Source: Blepharisma stoltei (lineage: Eukaryota; Ciliophora; Heterotrichea; Heterotrichida; Blepharismidae). Taken from it: a DNA stretch of 64,000 nucleotides. The DNA is taken from contig CAJZBQ010000023.1 in assembly GCA_914767885.1 (NCBI GenBank), positions 623,501-687,500 of the forward strand, written 5' to 3'. The translations under genes and the position numbers were made by a program. Below, one piece after another: positions 34,010-45,740 of this stretch. The notes beneath the pieces were generated by a model, which was not told the DNA's origin, ran no database searches, and was given only the letters and a program-made list of their open reading frames with translations. Position 1 is the first letter of the stretch, and every line of letters starts with the position of its first letter.

Positions 34010-35242
34010 ATGTTAAGACAACTGCCATACAGATTTCACCCATCCACAAAGACTCACAGCCTAATTCAAAAAGCTTTAAATTCTACCTTTTATTTAGTCC
34101 AAGAGCTTGGCCCTACCTCTTTTTTACTAAAAGATGACAATAAAATATCCTACCGAGTGAGTATTGGGAGTACAGTTCAATGCTCTTGCAGAAAAACCTC
34201 ACCAGACCATTGTATTCATACTCTCTATGTTCTTCTTAAAATTTTCAAACTCAATCCTTATAATCCACTTCTATGGCAACTCAGTTTCATCGACTCAGAA
34301 ATCAATTGGATTCTAAATAACAGACAATGTATTAGTTTTGACTCAATTGAAGAAACGTGAAGTAAAGCTAAAGAAATATCTAAACGAGTAAAATTAAACA
34401 CTGAATGCTGCTCAATTTGCCAAGAAGAAATGAAATCCGCTGATGATCTTGTATATTGCAAGAATGGCTGTGGGCACAATTTTCATATAAAATGTATGAA
34501 AATATGGGCAGACCACAAAATATCGAATGATGAAATAGTTACTTGCCCTATGTGTAGAGCTGAATGGAAGCTTGCGACTTTACAAAAGCCTGACCCACTT
34601 CCAATCTCAGAGTTAAAGCAAAAAATTAAGCATAATCCTGATTCATGATGTGAAGGCTGTGGAAAATGCCCAATTCGAAATGAAAAGTTTAAGTGTTTGG
34701 CTTGCCCCGAGATTTATTTATGCTTGCGATGCTTCTATATAGAGCATATAGATCATCCAATGTTGAGAAAGCGGTCATATAAGCATAGGTGAGAGCCTGC
34801 GTTTCGGCCTGGAGAAAAAGAATGTGACCTTGAAACATATATTATGAAAGCTGTTCCTAGTGCTGAAGGCTGAGAGTGTATAATTTGTAAAGATAGAGCA
34901 GAGTGTGATTGAAAGATATTTTTGTGTGGCCACACAGCACATGAATGCTGTTTAATCATAAATTTAAGAAATCATCAATATCTCTGTCCTGAAGATGACT
35001 CATTGATTCTGTCTGGGCTAGATATTGAATATTATAAGCCGAAGAAAAATAGAGAAAACTGTAGTGTTAGAAATAATAAAAGAAATAGAGGTGATAGTGT
35101 CCCGACAACTAGGAAAATTTTCAGAAATCCTCCCACAACCTGAAATCGATCTAGAAGGATAGATGAGAGTTTTCAGCTTCCTTCTTTGATTATTACCAAA
35201 TTTGAAAGAGACCTTAACGCATTGAATTTAAGTTCATTATAG
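34010..35242 (+). CDS. SWIM/RING/ZZ-type E3 ubiquitin ligase, ZSWIM2-like
   Basis: 410 aa with the domain order of ZSWIM2 (MEX): SWIM finger VQCSCRKTSPDHCIH at residues 60-74; first RING from CSICQEEMKSADDLVYC through GCGHNFHIKCMKIW to CPMCRAEW (about 132-185); ZZ-type finger WCEGCGKCPIRNEKFKCLAC to CLRCFYIEHIDHPM (about 208-250); second RING-like finger ECIICKDRAECDWKIFLCGH to LCPEDD (about 288-330). Such proteins ubiquitinate substrates through the RING. At least six Trp are TGA codons. The C-terminus after residue 345 is basic and low-complexity. No insert or intron. Best match is by domain order, so orthology is likely but not proven. Confidence 0.88.
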
Positions 35243-35496
35243 CTCATGCACCTTAATAGATCTCGATAACCCAGCAGAATACCAACCAGAAAAATTATGG
35301 TACATGGCGCCTGCCTTATACAGTATAAGTCTGGCTAGGCACCTTAAAACCATAAAAGGAGATTTGCCATTTTCGTTTTTACTTTTCAAAAAAGCTGACA
35401 AGTACAAATTAATTTTGGAAATTAAAATGGATGACCAATAATGATCTAAAATATTTCAGGGGCTATAATATAAACTGCAATTTTTCCAAAAAATAC

Positions 35497-37756
35497 TTAT
35501 AGTGAATTAAGTATGGCAAGCTTAGCTTTAATTGCACCAATATAGACTTCATTAACTTTCTCGTTCATTTCGATCTTATTTAAATTGCTTGAATCAATTC
35601 CTACAAATAAATTTTCATAGCTTTTGGCTTTTTCCTCTGCTTTATTTGCAATTTCTCTAATAAGGGAAATTTTTTCAGGCTTCAAAATATTTTTGTTGGA
35701 AATGATCGGCTTCCATTCGATTTGTGCAATTTTTTCAGGACCTAAGATTTTGCTAATTTTTTCTCTAACTTTTCTTCTTTCATTTAAATAGTCTACAGAT
35801 TTATCAATGGGAGGAGATTTTTCTTCTGCTTTTTTCATATTAGTACTGTTTGGTGAACTGATTCCTTTTGAAATACTTCGATTGCTCATTGATTTTGTCC
35901 TGCTATGTCTTAATAGATTTTTCGCTTTTCCTTTATTTTCATCAGAAATTGACAGACTGTCGTTGATTTCACTATTAGAGTAGGAAGATTCTTTAGAATC
36001 CAGATTAATACGTTTAAAATGGCTTTCATCTAACTCCCCCCCTCCGTGGTGAACAAAACCATTAGAAAAATCCCTATTTTTTGCCCAAAAACCCACCCTC
36101 AGTGAGTGAACAAAAATTTTTTTATAGAAAAATTTTTTCTAAAAAAAAATTTGATATATAAATGATAATTAGTATAATGAAATCTAGAGCTAATTCTGTT
36201 TAATTTTAAACAAATTGCTTTTTAAAACATAAATTTTATAAATTAAATTAATATTTGCTTCCCCAATTTTTGCGAATTAGGACTTTTTTAAATTTCGAAA
36301 AAAAATATTTTTATAAAATTTATATATAATTTTTTTTTAAAAAAAAAAATTAACCACCCTCCATAAGTGAACAAAATTTTTTTGTTCACTCACGGAGCGG
36401 GGGAGTAAGCTCTTATGTAGTCTCCGGTTATTGTGTTTCTTTTGTAGTAATAAAATTTCATTTTGTTTAGCAATTGAAATCGAAGGCTTAAATAGCTCAA
36501 TTGCTAGGTCTCCATACATTCTTGACCTTTTAGCAAGCTCTTTTCTCATTTTTATTTTTTCAAGCTCATTAATCTGCTTTTCTTTTTCCTCAATTTTAGC
36601 TTTTTCGAAAGCTTCAGACCGGTAATAATTAATGCTTGCCTCTTGTAAAGAAAACTCATTCAATTTGTGCCTTACTTTCAATTCTCTTCTTCCTTCCTGC
36701 TCCTTTTTTTGTCTTAGTTAGTAAGATAGCTCACGAACAACTGTCTTCTGTTTTTCTTAAGCTTTTACGTGAGATATGACTTCCGCAGCAACGGATAGGT
36801 AGTTAATCAACCGTTAGAACTTCATTCACCCCCAGCTTTAAAGAACACTTTCTTTCACTACCTAGTGCATCAATGTCTCTTTAGGTTAAACCCTCAGAGA
36901 ACCAAAGCTCCCCTTGACTGATCCTATGTAAGAGAACTACCATTGCCAGAACAGCTCTATTTTAATTGTGTTTTTGTCTTAAATAATTTCTTTCATGACT
37001 TTGCAAAGCTTCATAATCAATTGACAGCCAATTCCTTCTTCTTTTTTCCATCATTTCTTTATGCTTATCAATTTCCGGAAAAATGGATTGATTTAAAAAA
37101 TTTTCTTCCATTTGCTTGTACATCGGCTTTGCTTCATATACTCTTTTGAGTTCTTTGTCTCCTATTTCTAATAACTCTTGCCTTTGTTTTCTCTGATTTT
37201 CAACTTTTTCTCGAATTCTGTCAAGTCTTTGTTGCCTTTTATCGATGAAACTCTTTTGCAATTCTTCTTCAGCGATTTTATCTAATCTCATTTGATTGAA
37301 AAGCTTTTCCTCCATGGATTTTACGAATTCTTCACGGGATTTAGTGGATTTTTCTCTTTCTTTTTGCATTCTTTTGATAAAATTTACTCTTTCGGCGTCG
37401 TCAACTTGTTTGATAAATGAACGAATTGATTTTGATCTAAACGGTATTGAGGTCAGGGATTTGTATTCTTGATCAACGAATTTTAATTTTGTTTCGAGCT
37501 CTTCTTTGGCCTGTTTCATTAATTTTAACTTATGTTGTGATAGCTGAACTTCATAGTTGTTTTTGTGAGACATCTGATTGATTTCTTCAGATAAATCCAA
37601 TGGCGAATTTGCTAATTTAAACTTGTTTGGAGAAGATATCATAGATGCAGCTGCATTATCAATCGTCATAATTACCTGAGTTGCTGTTTCTTTATATTTA
37701 GCGATCAAACTATTAAGAGTCAGAGAAAGATAGCCAATAACTGGCTTTTCTCCCAT
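35497..37756 (-). CDS. Coiled-coil protein, split by two inserts
   Basis: 539 codons after removing 36034-36408 and 36717-36981. It starts MGEKPVIGYLSLTLNSLIAK. Residues 70-330 are a highly charged coiled coil (KRMQKEREKSTKSREEFVKS, KRQQRLDRIREKVENQRKQR). A Ser-rich region follows (SRTKSMSNRSISKGISSPNS), then a helical C-terminus ending AIKAKLAILNSL. The joins read NYLRQKKEQEGRRELK and RLHKSLDESHFKRIN. Many ciliate cytoskeletal and ciliary proteins look like this, but no family can be named. Confidence 0.75.
36034..36408. mobile_element. Family 1 MITE-type IES in coiled-coil gene
   Basis: TAA at 36031-36033 and 36406-36408. Left terminus CTCCCCCCCTCCGTGGTGAA with the second internal copy of GTGAGTGAACAAAAA at about 36101; right hairpin GTGAACAAAATTTTTTTGTTC closing on GCGGGGGAG. 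Excision joins HKSLDESHF. Confidence 0.9.
36706..36981. mobile_element. Retroposon-like element R4 with 11-bp duplication
   Basis: Body 36717-36970 (254 bp) between TTTTTGTCTTA at 36706-36716 and 36971-36981. It has more balanced composition than the host. Excision of body plus one repeat restores NYLRQKKEQE. Because the repeat ends in TA, a TA-type excision gives the same product, so class assignment is open. Confidence 0.65.
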
Positions 37757-38100
37757 TATTTCTATAAGTGCTTAAAAATTAATTTTTTTACTTTTTATAA
37801 ATTGTTTGTGTTGTAAGGAATTAGTTTAGAAAATCTAAGAATCAGGGGCCCAACTTTCCTTGTTGATCTAGCCGAATTCTCTTGAAAAATATTCTGATTA
37901 ATTGAAAAAGAAGCTAATAATTACTATTTATTAGCTCTCTAATTTAGCTCGACAGCAAGTTAGCTTTAAAATTTCATCTTCAAATAGGATAAGCCACTCA
38001 TTGGATATATTTTATCTCTTTCTTTTATATAATTTTTATGGCTTAAATTTTTTATAGAGCTGCATTAATTTATTTATCCTAAAATCTGATTATAAATAAA

Positions 38101-39363
38101 ATGCTGATGCCTAGTAAATCCGATTTTAGAATGGTCTCTACTCTCACATGCATACTAGTTTATTGTTCTTTTTCAATTGGAGAGTTCATTTTTGCATTAC
38201 CTCTCTTCAATGCTGTTGGTGGCTATCTCTTTGCTAACCTCCAAATTGTAATTTTAGGATTTACTAGTATCATACTTTATACTGGAGTAGTTGAGGCTTG
38301 CTCAACAAGAGATTTATATAATTATGGATGCTTATTAAAGCTTTATTTTGGCGAGAGTTCAGCTAAAATAGGCTTATTAGCAATTGCAATAAAGTATACA
38401 TTGAGAAGTATGTGATGGCTATTTTACTGCACAAGGCTTATTTATGCAATCTTTATTTACATTAATCCAAGCTCTAATAAAGATTTTTTTAAGTCGACTG
38501 AATACATTTTGATATCCTTAGCTTTTTTAGTCCTAGTGACATTTCTGCATTATCAAGCTGGCAAAGTAAACAAAATATTGAAACTAAGATATCTTTCCTA
38601 TTTCATTATTTTTACGTGAATTTATATGATTATTTTAAGCATAGTATGGCCTCCAGTAAATCACTACGAGGAGCCAAAGAAGGAGAATATCCATTATGAT
38701 AATTTTTGGTTTGCTTGGCTCAATTTTTGCCTTTTTATTATGGATACAAGCTCAATCCAATGCATCCCGGTAATTCTAAAAGAAACAAATGATGTAAGTT
38801 CGATTAAAACAATAATTTGTTGTGGAACTTTTATTATAATGGTGCTCTATTTTTTAATTGGAAACATAGGAAATGCTTTAAATCCAAATTTCAAAGAATT
38901 TATTGAACTTGTAACCTTTAGTCCAAATAATAAAAATATGAGCTATCAAGAACTTGAAAATATTCCATGAGTAATTGGAGCTTTTTTCACTTCAGTATCT
39001 TCGATTTCTTTATCTATTTTTGGATTATATACATCAAGATTGTGTGTTAATCAAATTGTAGATTTAAACTTTCAATTTGATCCATATCGTAATAGAGTTA
39101 TTAGTCTGTCTCTTATAGGAATTGTTATTGCAATGCTATCAACGTTGCTGATTGATTTTAATAATCCTTTTGTTTCTATTATATCACTTTTTCTTATTAC
39201 ATCAGGCTATGTTGCAGAAATGGCATATCCTTACTTGGTTTATTTGAGGTATCAAGCAAACAATATTATTAAAACTCTATTTGGCGTTTGGTACTTTTTT
39301 TGGATATGTCCAATATGGGTTTACATTATCCTTATAGTATTAAGGGTAGTTGACTCCTTTTAA
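38101..39363 (+). CDS. Amino-acid/auxin permease family transporter (AAAP, SLC36/38-like)
   Basis: 420 aa with about ten or eleven hydrophobic helices and no signal peptide. The first helix has the AAAP pattern: SIGEFIFALPLFNAVGGYLF places a small-residue unwound segment near residue 30, as in SLC36/SLC38/AVT transporters. Further helices include LLAIAIKYTLRSMWWLFYCT, FTWIYMIILSIVWPP, TIICCGTFIIMVLYFLIGN and YFFWICPIWVYIILIVLRVV. TGA encodes Trp in several helices. These carriers move amino acids with protons or sodium across plasma or vacuolar membranes; the substrate cannot be read from the sequence. Confidence 0.82.
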
Positions 39364-39667
39364 AAAAGCTTAGCATAATTTAATTTAAAGTTTAACCTTA
39401 AATGCGGATAAATTTTCTTCAAACTAAGAGCAAATTAATGGATAGTTTTCAACTCTAGTGAGGCTGCAGTGCTAATAATTTATTATATTTTTTCTATGAA
39501 TGGGATATAATTTTTGAATGGGAGAAGTGTATGCAAATTTTAATTTAAATTCTGAATATCCAAAATTTAACATCCGATAATGTATAATTATTTGCAGATT
39601 TATATTTATCGGTTATCTGTTTTTAGAGATATGTAAAAAAATATACAAAATTTGAACTTGAAATAAA
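39364..39667. other. Intergenic region
   Basis: About 300 bp of AT-rich sequence between two plus-strand genes. No element or gene seen. Confidence 0.5.
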
Positions 39668-40234
39668 ATGGATTGCGATAAACTGACCTCTAAATTAGAT
39701 GACCAAGAAAAGATTACTTATTTAAATGCGATTGCATTAATAAACAAATATGCAACCCTCATAAAACGCTTAAAGCGTTCTAAGAAATCTAAAAAGTCAA
39801 TAAGGTATTTAAGGTGCTCAAGCACTTCAAGATTAAGTTTTACATCAAATGATGAAACTGAAGAAAGCCTCGAAATCCACAGTCCTAGACGTCCAAAAAA
39901 CGGGATGCTAATTTCAAATAAAACTTTTTCTGCAGTTGCCCATGCAAACTCTCCAAATTGCTATTCGCTTGAGCAATACTGAACGATGGATGCTGTTTTT
40001 GAGTCTATATACGAAAAATATAAAAACCATTCTTGGTGCAGACTAAATGCTGAAGAGCGTGAAGTGCATATAGCTGTACTTAAACAGTTCTGGCTTGACT
40101 GTTACATCTGTGACCAGACATTTTTGAATTTACTTCTTTCTCCTTTGAAGAACAAGCTGTGAATCAATTATGACTCATTTGCAGAATCACTGACTATCAT
40201 CTTGGTTAACAGACAATATTTTTTTGCATTCTAA
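39668..40234 (+). CDS. Hypothetical protein (188 aa)
   Basis: MDCDKLTSKLDDQEKITYLN starts the frame. Two TGA codons are read as Trp (SLEQYWTMDAVFE and NKLWINYDSF), taking it to a TAA at 40232. The N-terminus has a basic stretch (KRLKRSKKSKKSIRYLR) that could bind nucleic acid or act as a nuclear signal, followed by Ser-rich sequence. The last 80 residues are helical (EREVHIAVLKQFWLDCYICD). No family recognised. Confidence 0.7.
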
Positions 40235-41277
40235 TAAATTGAGCTAATTTATATTTTAATGTAAAAAATTTTTCTTCGAGGCCAAAAATCCATATTATGA
40301 ATATTTGAAAGGGGAAATATAATTTAATTCGCAAGCTGCCAAAAATTTGATTGATTTAGCAATCATCATAGTTATATATCAAATTATATTACATAAAAAA
40401 TGTGTTATTGCAGTTGTGAAGGTCGAAGTGAAAAATGTACAGAAATTTTAGCTCTAGAATACTGTATTATATATACAAGATTATATATACAGGAAATATT
40501 ACTATTATTTAATTCAATTATTATCTTATTATTCTTTTACATGATTTTTGAAGAAATAAAAAATAGGAAACTGATTACCATAAAATTTATTTCTCGTGTG
40601 TCTATTTATAAAAAAGACTTTTACTTGCGAATTTAGGTATTAATTTTCCTAAAAATAGGGATTTTCAATGGACTTACTCACAGTGGGATAAGGGGAATTC
40701 ATAAGACAAACATTTTTCACATGATTACATTGGGTATGCATGGAAAAAAAGCCAAAAAAATATTTTTGATTCAAAAATTATTGTTTTTCTTTAGATTTGT
40801 TCAGTTCGAAGCTGGCCCTGAGCTAGGTAGAGAAACCTTAGGAAGGGTGCTAGAAATGTCTGACAAAAGGGGAAAAGTCCAAGTAGATATGTGGATTAAC
40901 GTAATTTTTAAAGCTGCTGATGCAGTAAGGGGCTTTTCAAAGCAAAGTATTAGCTTCGAAGAGTTCAGGAATTTAATAATACAGCAATTTGTTAAAGAGT
41001 GCAAGTAAAAAACTGCGAAGAGTACAAAATTAAGATGAGCTATGCATTTACTAAATAATATAATAAAATACTTGAGTAGAAATGAAGATTGGTTTAATCA
41101 ATTAAATAAGGAATTTTTAAAATCCATAGTAATTCTAGCTCATATATATATCAGCCATTCTTCTTAAATTTCTTATAATTAAGATTCTTTTTTTATCATA
41201 TAAAGATCATTACTTATTATCAAGTATAACTAACTTTACAATCTTCATTACCATTTTTCCATAATCTCTGGTTAAGA
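40235..41277 (+). other. Poorly resolved stretch with a decayed family 1 element and a possible EF-hand-like exon
   Basis: At about 40636-40695 the end of a family 1 element is visible (AAAAATAGGGATTTTCAAT, then TTACTCACAGTGGGATAA). Downstream, 40721-41008 is open and ends GFSKQSISFEEFRNLIIQQF. DKRGKVQVDMWINVIF and the SKQSISFEEFRNLI part both resemble degenerate EF-hand loops. Its upstream boundary is unclear; a cysteine-containing frame from ATG 40400 (MCYCSCEGRSEKCTE) may be an earlier exon. I cannot join them by a clean repeat. 41009-41277 shows nothing but should hold the eIF3m promoter. Confidence 0.4.
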
Positions 41278-43858
41278 ATGTCTGTGATTGTAAACATCTC
41301 TAATGAAGACCCCGGATTTGAGCTTTTGAAAAGCACCAAAGGACTAATTAACACAGAATCTATAAAAGACAAATGGGTTGCTCATTCAAAAGTAGTGAAA
41401 ATCGAAAAGGTTTTGAAAATATTATTTAATCAAGTTCAAGGTCTTCTATCTGGAAATGATTCAGACATCCAAGGACGCTTTACCCTCATCGCCTTTCTTT
41501 TGAACTCAAAAAAGAACAGCGATCTTACTTTGTCCTTAATCAGAGCTCTGTCCTCAGTCACAGAATCCAGCAGACCTGCAATGCAAGCTCTTTCTTTACT
41601 TTATGATGCCATCACAGAAGGATCATTAAAATTCGCAATTTTCAAAGCAATTTTATCACAAGCTAAAAACGCTGACCTATTAAACATGATTTTGCCACAT
41701 TTACAAAAAATCGAAAACTTCAGCAAAGACTGGACTGATGTGGCTTCTGAAGAAAAACAAGAATTTTATTGGGAAATTTCACAGTTGCCTATCAACGAAA
41801 GCTTAAAAGCCAAATTCATTAAAATGCTGATTTCTGAGACCTCAGATTTACCTCAAGCACATTTCGAGGAAGCTATTTCTCAATTAATTTCTTATTCAGA
41901 TGCCTCTGAAATCACTTCAATTCTGTCACTTCCTTGTATAAATAAAATAACTGGGCACTTTGCAGAGCTTATCAAAATATTACAAGAAGTTTCTGTCTCC
42001 AAATATAGCTCATACCCCTTTATAGATATCTTTATCCAGCAAAATGTACTGGATTATTGAACGACCAAGAAAGACTCTATTAAAGGAACGGGCTGGATAT
42101 CGATATCAGGAAGTGCTAAAATGTGACATGTCAAAAATGGTGACAAGTATGAAAAAAGTTGACAAGTAAACGCGCCAATTTTTTAAAATGGATTTATTAT
42201 TAAAATAATTTAAAACTTAAGATACTCAATTAGACTGAAGATAATAATTGCATATTATATACTGGCTTTAAATATTTTGATTTATATATGAAGACAAATA
42301 ATTCTTTAATCCAGCACAAAATGGCGCGAAAGTCCAAAGACGGAGGGAATTATCGTGATGCTTGATTTCATGCAGAGATGCATGGGTACATAGTGAATTC
42401 ACAAATGTTGGTTCTGTATGTTGATGGCTGGTTTCGGAGGTTCGAGCTGGTGCTACATTAGCAAATGGAGTTTTGTGGATTCTGTATGGAGCATCTGAAG
42501 ATGAAGATGAGTATGGACTTGATGGAGTTTGTAATACTTGTTATTGATGCTGAAATTTTTTGTTTTGTTGTGTTGTTGTTGATGTTGTGGTTTGTGATGA
42601 TGTTACTGTTGTAGTTGAAGACGATGATAGTGATGCTGAAGAAGTTATTGATGATGAAGAATCTTTGAATAAAAAAGAGAGAAATGCTTCATTAGGAAGC
42701 GGTAAAGTTAAGTTATAGTTATATATGAAGACAAGAGCTATAATTTGCAAAGTGCGTGACTTGTGAATATCATTAACTTAGGAGTTTCTTATCGACTCAT
42801 ATGACGAGTGTTTAGCAAAATTCAATATGGCTTATAAATGAAAATTAAAAGCTTGCAACTCGATGTGTGCATTTCCGGCACGATAGAATTTCTTTATTTT
42901 AATGCTAATTTATATATGAAGACAAGAGTTATAATTTGCAAAGTGTGTGACTTGTGATTCTCAATATATTGAATTTTTGCTAAACACTAGTCATGTTAGT
43001 CGATAAGAACTCCATAGTTAATGAAATTCACAAAGCACGCACTTTGCAAATTATATATCTAGTCTTCATGAATAAATTAGAATTATAATAAACGAATTCT
43101 ATCGTTCTGGAAAAATTCAAGTTTTTGATTTTCCATATTGAATTTTTGCTAAACAATAGGTCATGTGAGTCGATAAGAACTCCGAAGTTAATGGCATTCA
43201 CAAGTCACGCACTTTGCAAAATTATAGCTCTTGTCTTCATATATAAATCAAAATATTTAAAGCCAGTATATAATATGCAATTATTATCTTCAGTCTAATT
43301 GAGTATCTTAAGTTTTAAATTATTTTAATAATAAATCCATTTTAAAAATTGGCGCGTTTACTTGTCAACTTTTTTCACACTTGTCACCATTTTTTGACAT
43401 GTCACATTTTAGCACTTCCTGATATCGATATCCAGCCCGTTCCTTTAATAGAGTCTTTCTTGGTCGTTCAATAATCCAGTACATTTTGCTGGATAAAGAA
43501 ATCTATAAAGGGATATAAGCTATACCTTGTCTTCAAACAAAGCAACGAAGATTATTTGGCCTCTAAAGGATTTAATGCAGATAAATGTCTTGACACAATA
43601 AGAGTTTTAGCTTTATGCGACCTTGCAAAACATCATGAAGAGTTCAGCTATGCCCAAGCAGCTCAACAATTACAGGTAACCGAAGAAGAAATTGACGACT
43701 GGGTGGTTAAATCAGTCACTTTTAACCTTTTAGACGCCAGAATTGACGAAGTTGAGAAAAAAATCAGAGCGACCAAGAATACATCAGACCAAGACGAAAA
43801 ATACTGGGAAAACATCCACCAATTGCTTGAAGGCTGGGAAAAGAACTTAAGTAGATAA
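41278..43858 (+). CDS. EIF3M: Translation initiation factor eIF3 subunit M (PCI domain), split by a 1.5-kb IES
   Basis: 359 aa after removal of 42015-43515; eIF3m is usually about 370-390 aa. It is a PCI-domain subunit of the eIF3 complex on the 40S ribosome. The N-terminal HEAT-like helices (FTLIAFLLNSKKNSDLTLSL, ALSLLYDAITEGSLKFAIFK) are followed by the PCI winged helix: IRVLALCDLAKHHEEFSYAQ, AAQQLQVTEEEIDDWVVKSV and LLDARIDEVEKKIRATKNT. These match eIF3m, with the related COP9 CSN7 as the less likely choice. The TA join gives SKYSSYKLYLVFKQSNEDYL. Residues PFIDIFIQQNVLDYW before the break are encoded by the insert, not the gene. Confidence 0.87.
42015..43515. mobile_element. 1.5-kb IES with about 280-bp terminal inverted repeats in eIF3m
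   Basis: TA at 42013-42014 and 43514-43515. Left arm starts CCCCTTTATAGATATCTTTA and the right arm is its mirror, ending AGAAATCTATAAAGGGA. Pairing continues for about 280 bp, to about 42298 on the left and 43236 on the right. Inside, the block AGACAAGAGCTATAATTTGC with CACGCACTTTGC-type sequence recurs at least four times in both orientations (about 42727, 42909, 43050 and 43200). No transposase recognisable. Confidence 0.88.
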
Positions 43859-43880
43859 GCGTCTTCAATAAATAATTAAA

Positions 43881-44705
43881 ATGGAAGACAATAAGGCAAT
43901 AGCTTTGCTCAGACTGTGCAGAGAATTGCCTTACAGCTTAGAGCTAGATTCTGATGAAGTGATTACCTTTAGCACAGAGATGATGAAGCATGAAATTTAT
44001 AAGTTTCATCTAGGATTATCTGAAGAGATTGATTTGGAATCTCTAGAAAGCTTATGTGAGTCACTCAGAAATCAAGTTCTTGTATTTGTTATCGGAGTCA
44101 AACAAAAAGTGAAAGGAAAAGGCAAACTTCTAGAAGACTCAGTTAAGGAGTATTGTGTTAAATTTATTGCAGAAATTGTGAGGCTTTTAGAAGATGCTGC
44201 AGCAAATATGGATACAGATGCAAAATTATTGAATGTGGGAAAAGCTTGTAATGTGATTGATAAAGCTAATGATATACCAGGAGAGATCAGAGTAATTGTG
44301 ATGTAGAATTATCTTGCTGGAAAGATTTTAGAAGAGCTGGATCAAATAAAGAGTGCAAGCGAAGACTTGAATTATGAAGATAATGAAAATGTTTCTGAAC
44401 TGTGTAGAAAAACAGTTGACTTTGTATCTAAACAAGTCGAGTTTTGGGAGCAAGTGTCAAGAGACTTATTGAGTGATAGAATAGACCTGATCCATGCAGG
44501 GTTGATACTTGAAACAAGTAAAGAATCAAGTAAAGAAGTTGACTATTTAGTTGCTAGCGTATTTATCATTTAGTTTTTATCTATTGAAGAAGACGTATAT
44601 ATCGAAGAAGAGATTGAAGATATCAATGAAATTCTTAGAAAACTTAATGCTATATATCAAAAACTAAGTGTTCTTGATATAGATATTCCATCAATTGATC
44701 TATAA
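43881..44705 (+). CDS. Unknown helical acidic protein with two 15-nt introns
   Basis: 264 aa, starting MEDNKAIALLRLCRELPYSL only 22 bp after the eIF3m stop on the same strand. Introns at 44292-44306 and 44559-44573 must be removed; they join PGEIR to NYLAGKILEEL and YLVAS to FLSIEEDVYIEE. Sequence is all-helical by pattern and acidic, with repeated Leu-rich segments. It vaguely recalls cyclin-D1-binding protein 1 (GCIP/CCNDBP1) in size and helical makeup, but I see no diagnostic motif, so I do not name it. Confidence 0.82.
44292..44306 (+). other. 15-nt spliceosomal intron
   Basis: GTAATTGTGATGTAG. It contains an in-frame TAG when unspliced. Splicing joins GAGATCAGA to AATTATCTT. Length and GT..AG ends match the tiny introns known in Stentor and Blepharisma. 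Confidence 0.9.
44559..44573 (+). other. 15-nt spliceosomal intron
   Basis: GTATTTATCATTTAG. Unspliced reading ends at the TAG of the 3' splice site. Splicing continues the frame for 44 more codons to TAA at 44703. Confidence 0.9.
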
Positions 44706-44800
44706 TCTTCAAAGATCTTTTACACAAAATTCTCTATTTTAATTACTAATATTTTCATATTAAAATGTTTTAAACAAATCGGTTAGATTAGTGTTAGTCT

Positions 44801-45740
44801 CTACATAGCAGACTTAGTATGCAAAACCACAAAGCAGTGAGGACATCTGTGGACGACGTCCATACAAGGTGTGAAACAAAAAGGCAAACAGCTGAGCGGC
44901 CAGAACACGCAGAATATAATGATGCAAAAAATTCAGGCCACTGCTCCAGGCTGATATCTGATATTAGTAACAATATATCTATTACAGCTTGGACAAAAAG
45001 CCTGCTGAGGACTATTTCCCCATCTCCCTGGTGCTCCTACTTGCACTGCTCCAGTTGCATCTCCTCCTTGAACTATTACGACTGGATTTGCTTGAGGAGA
45101 ATAATTCTGATTGGGATAATTGGGCATGCCAGCATACTGACTCCCCCCCTCCGTGAGCGAACAAAAATAATCTTGTTCGCTCAAGGAGGGGATTAATTTT
45201 TTTTTTAAAAATATAAATTTTATAGAAAAAATTTTTTTATGAAATTTTAAAAAATCCTAATTCACAAAAATTGGAAAGCAAATATTAATTTAATTGGTAA
45301 AATTTATGTTTTAAACGAATTTGTTTAAAATTAAACAGAATTAGCTATAGATTTAATTATACTAATTATCACTTATATATCAAATTTTTTTTTTTTCATA
45401 AAAAATTTTTCTATTAAAAAAATTCTTATTGTGGGTTTTTGGGCAAAAAATAGGGACTTTTCCAATAGTTTTTGTTCGCTTACGGAGGGGGAGAGTGAGG
45501 ATATCCGGCTTGCTGACCCATCCCAGGCTGATAGTAGTTTTGTGGAGGAGGTCCCATGCCGCCTTGTGCCGGATTTCCATATCCAATCACAGGGGCTGGC
45601 TGATAAGGGTAGCTAGGGTTCTGCATTTGAGCAGGGTTTTGGCTTTGATAGTTCATCTGATCAGGGTTGGGAGGATAAGTTCCGACTTGGTAATTTTCTT
45701 GATGTGGAAGAAGTGCTTGATTTTGATTGTTTGGTTCCAT
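44801..45740 (-). CDS. LITAF-domain membrane protein, split by a family 1 IES
   Basis: 193 aa. The N-terminal 110 residues are Pro/Gln/Asn/Tyr-rich (MEPNNQNQALLPHQENYQVG). The C-terminal LITAF domain has the paired zinc knuckle FCPSCNRYIVTNI and HRCPHCFVVLHT around a hydrophobic membrane-inserting segment (AVAWIFCIIIFCVFWPLSCL). LITAF proteins sit monotopically on endosomal or lysosomal membranes. The Trp of AVAWIF is TGA. An insert at 45141-45498 divides the low-complexity part; removal at the TGA repeat gives QAGYPQYAGMPNYPNQ. Confidence 0.9.
45141..45498. mobile_element. Family 1 MITE-type IES with TGA duplication
   Basis: Flanks TGA at 45138-45140 and 45496-45498. Reverse orientation: hairpin end CTCCCCCCCTCCGTGAGCGA with TTGTTCGCTCAAGGAGGGG at the low side, AAAAAATAGGGACTTTTCC and TACGGAGGGGGAGAG at the high side. 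No TA exists at the junction, yet removal of the insert with one TGA exactly restores the LITAF gene. Confidence 0.9.

Noticed and set aside
41278-42060. Truncated eIF3m ending QQNVLDY
   Set aside because: The end is encoded by the inverted arm of the insert. The PCI domain continues in fr​ame after 43515.
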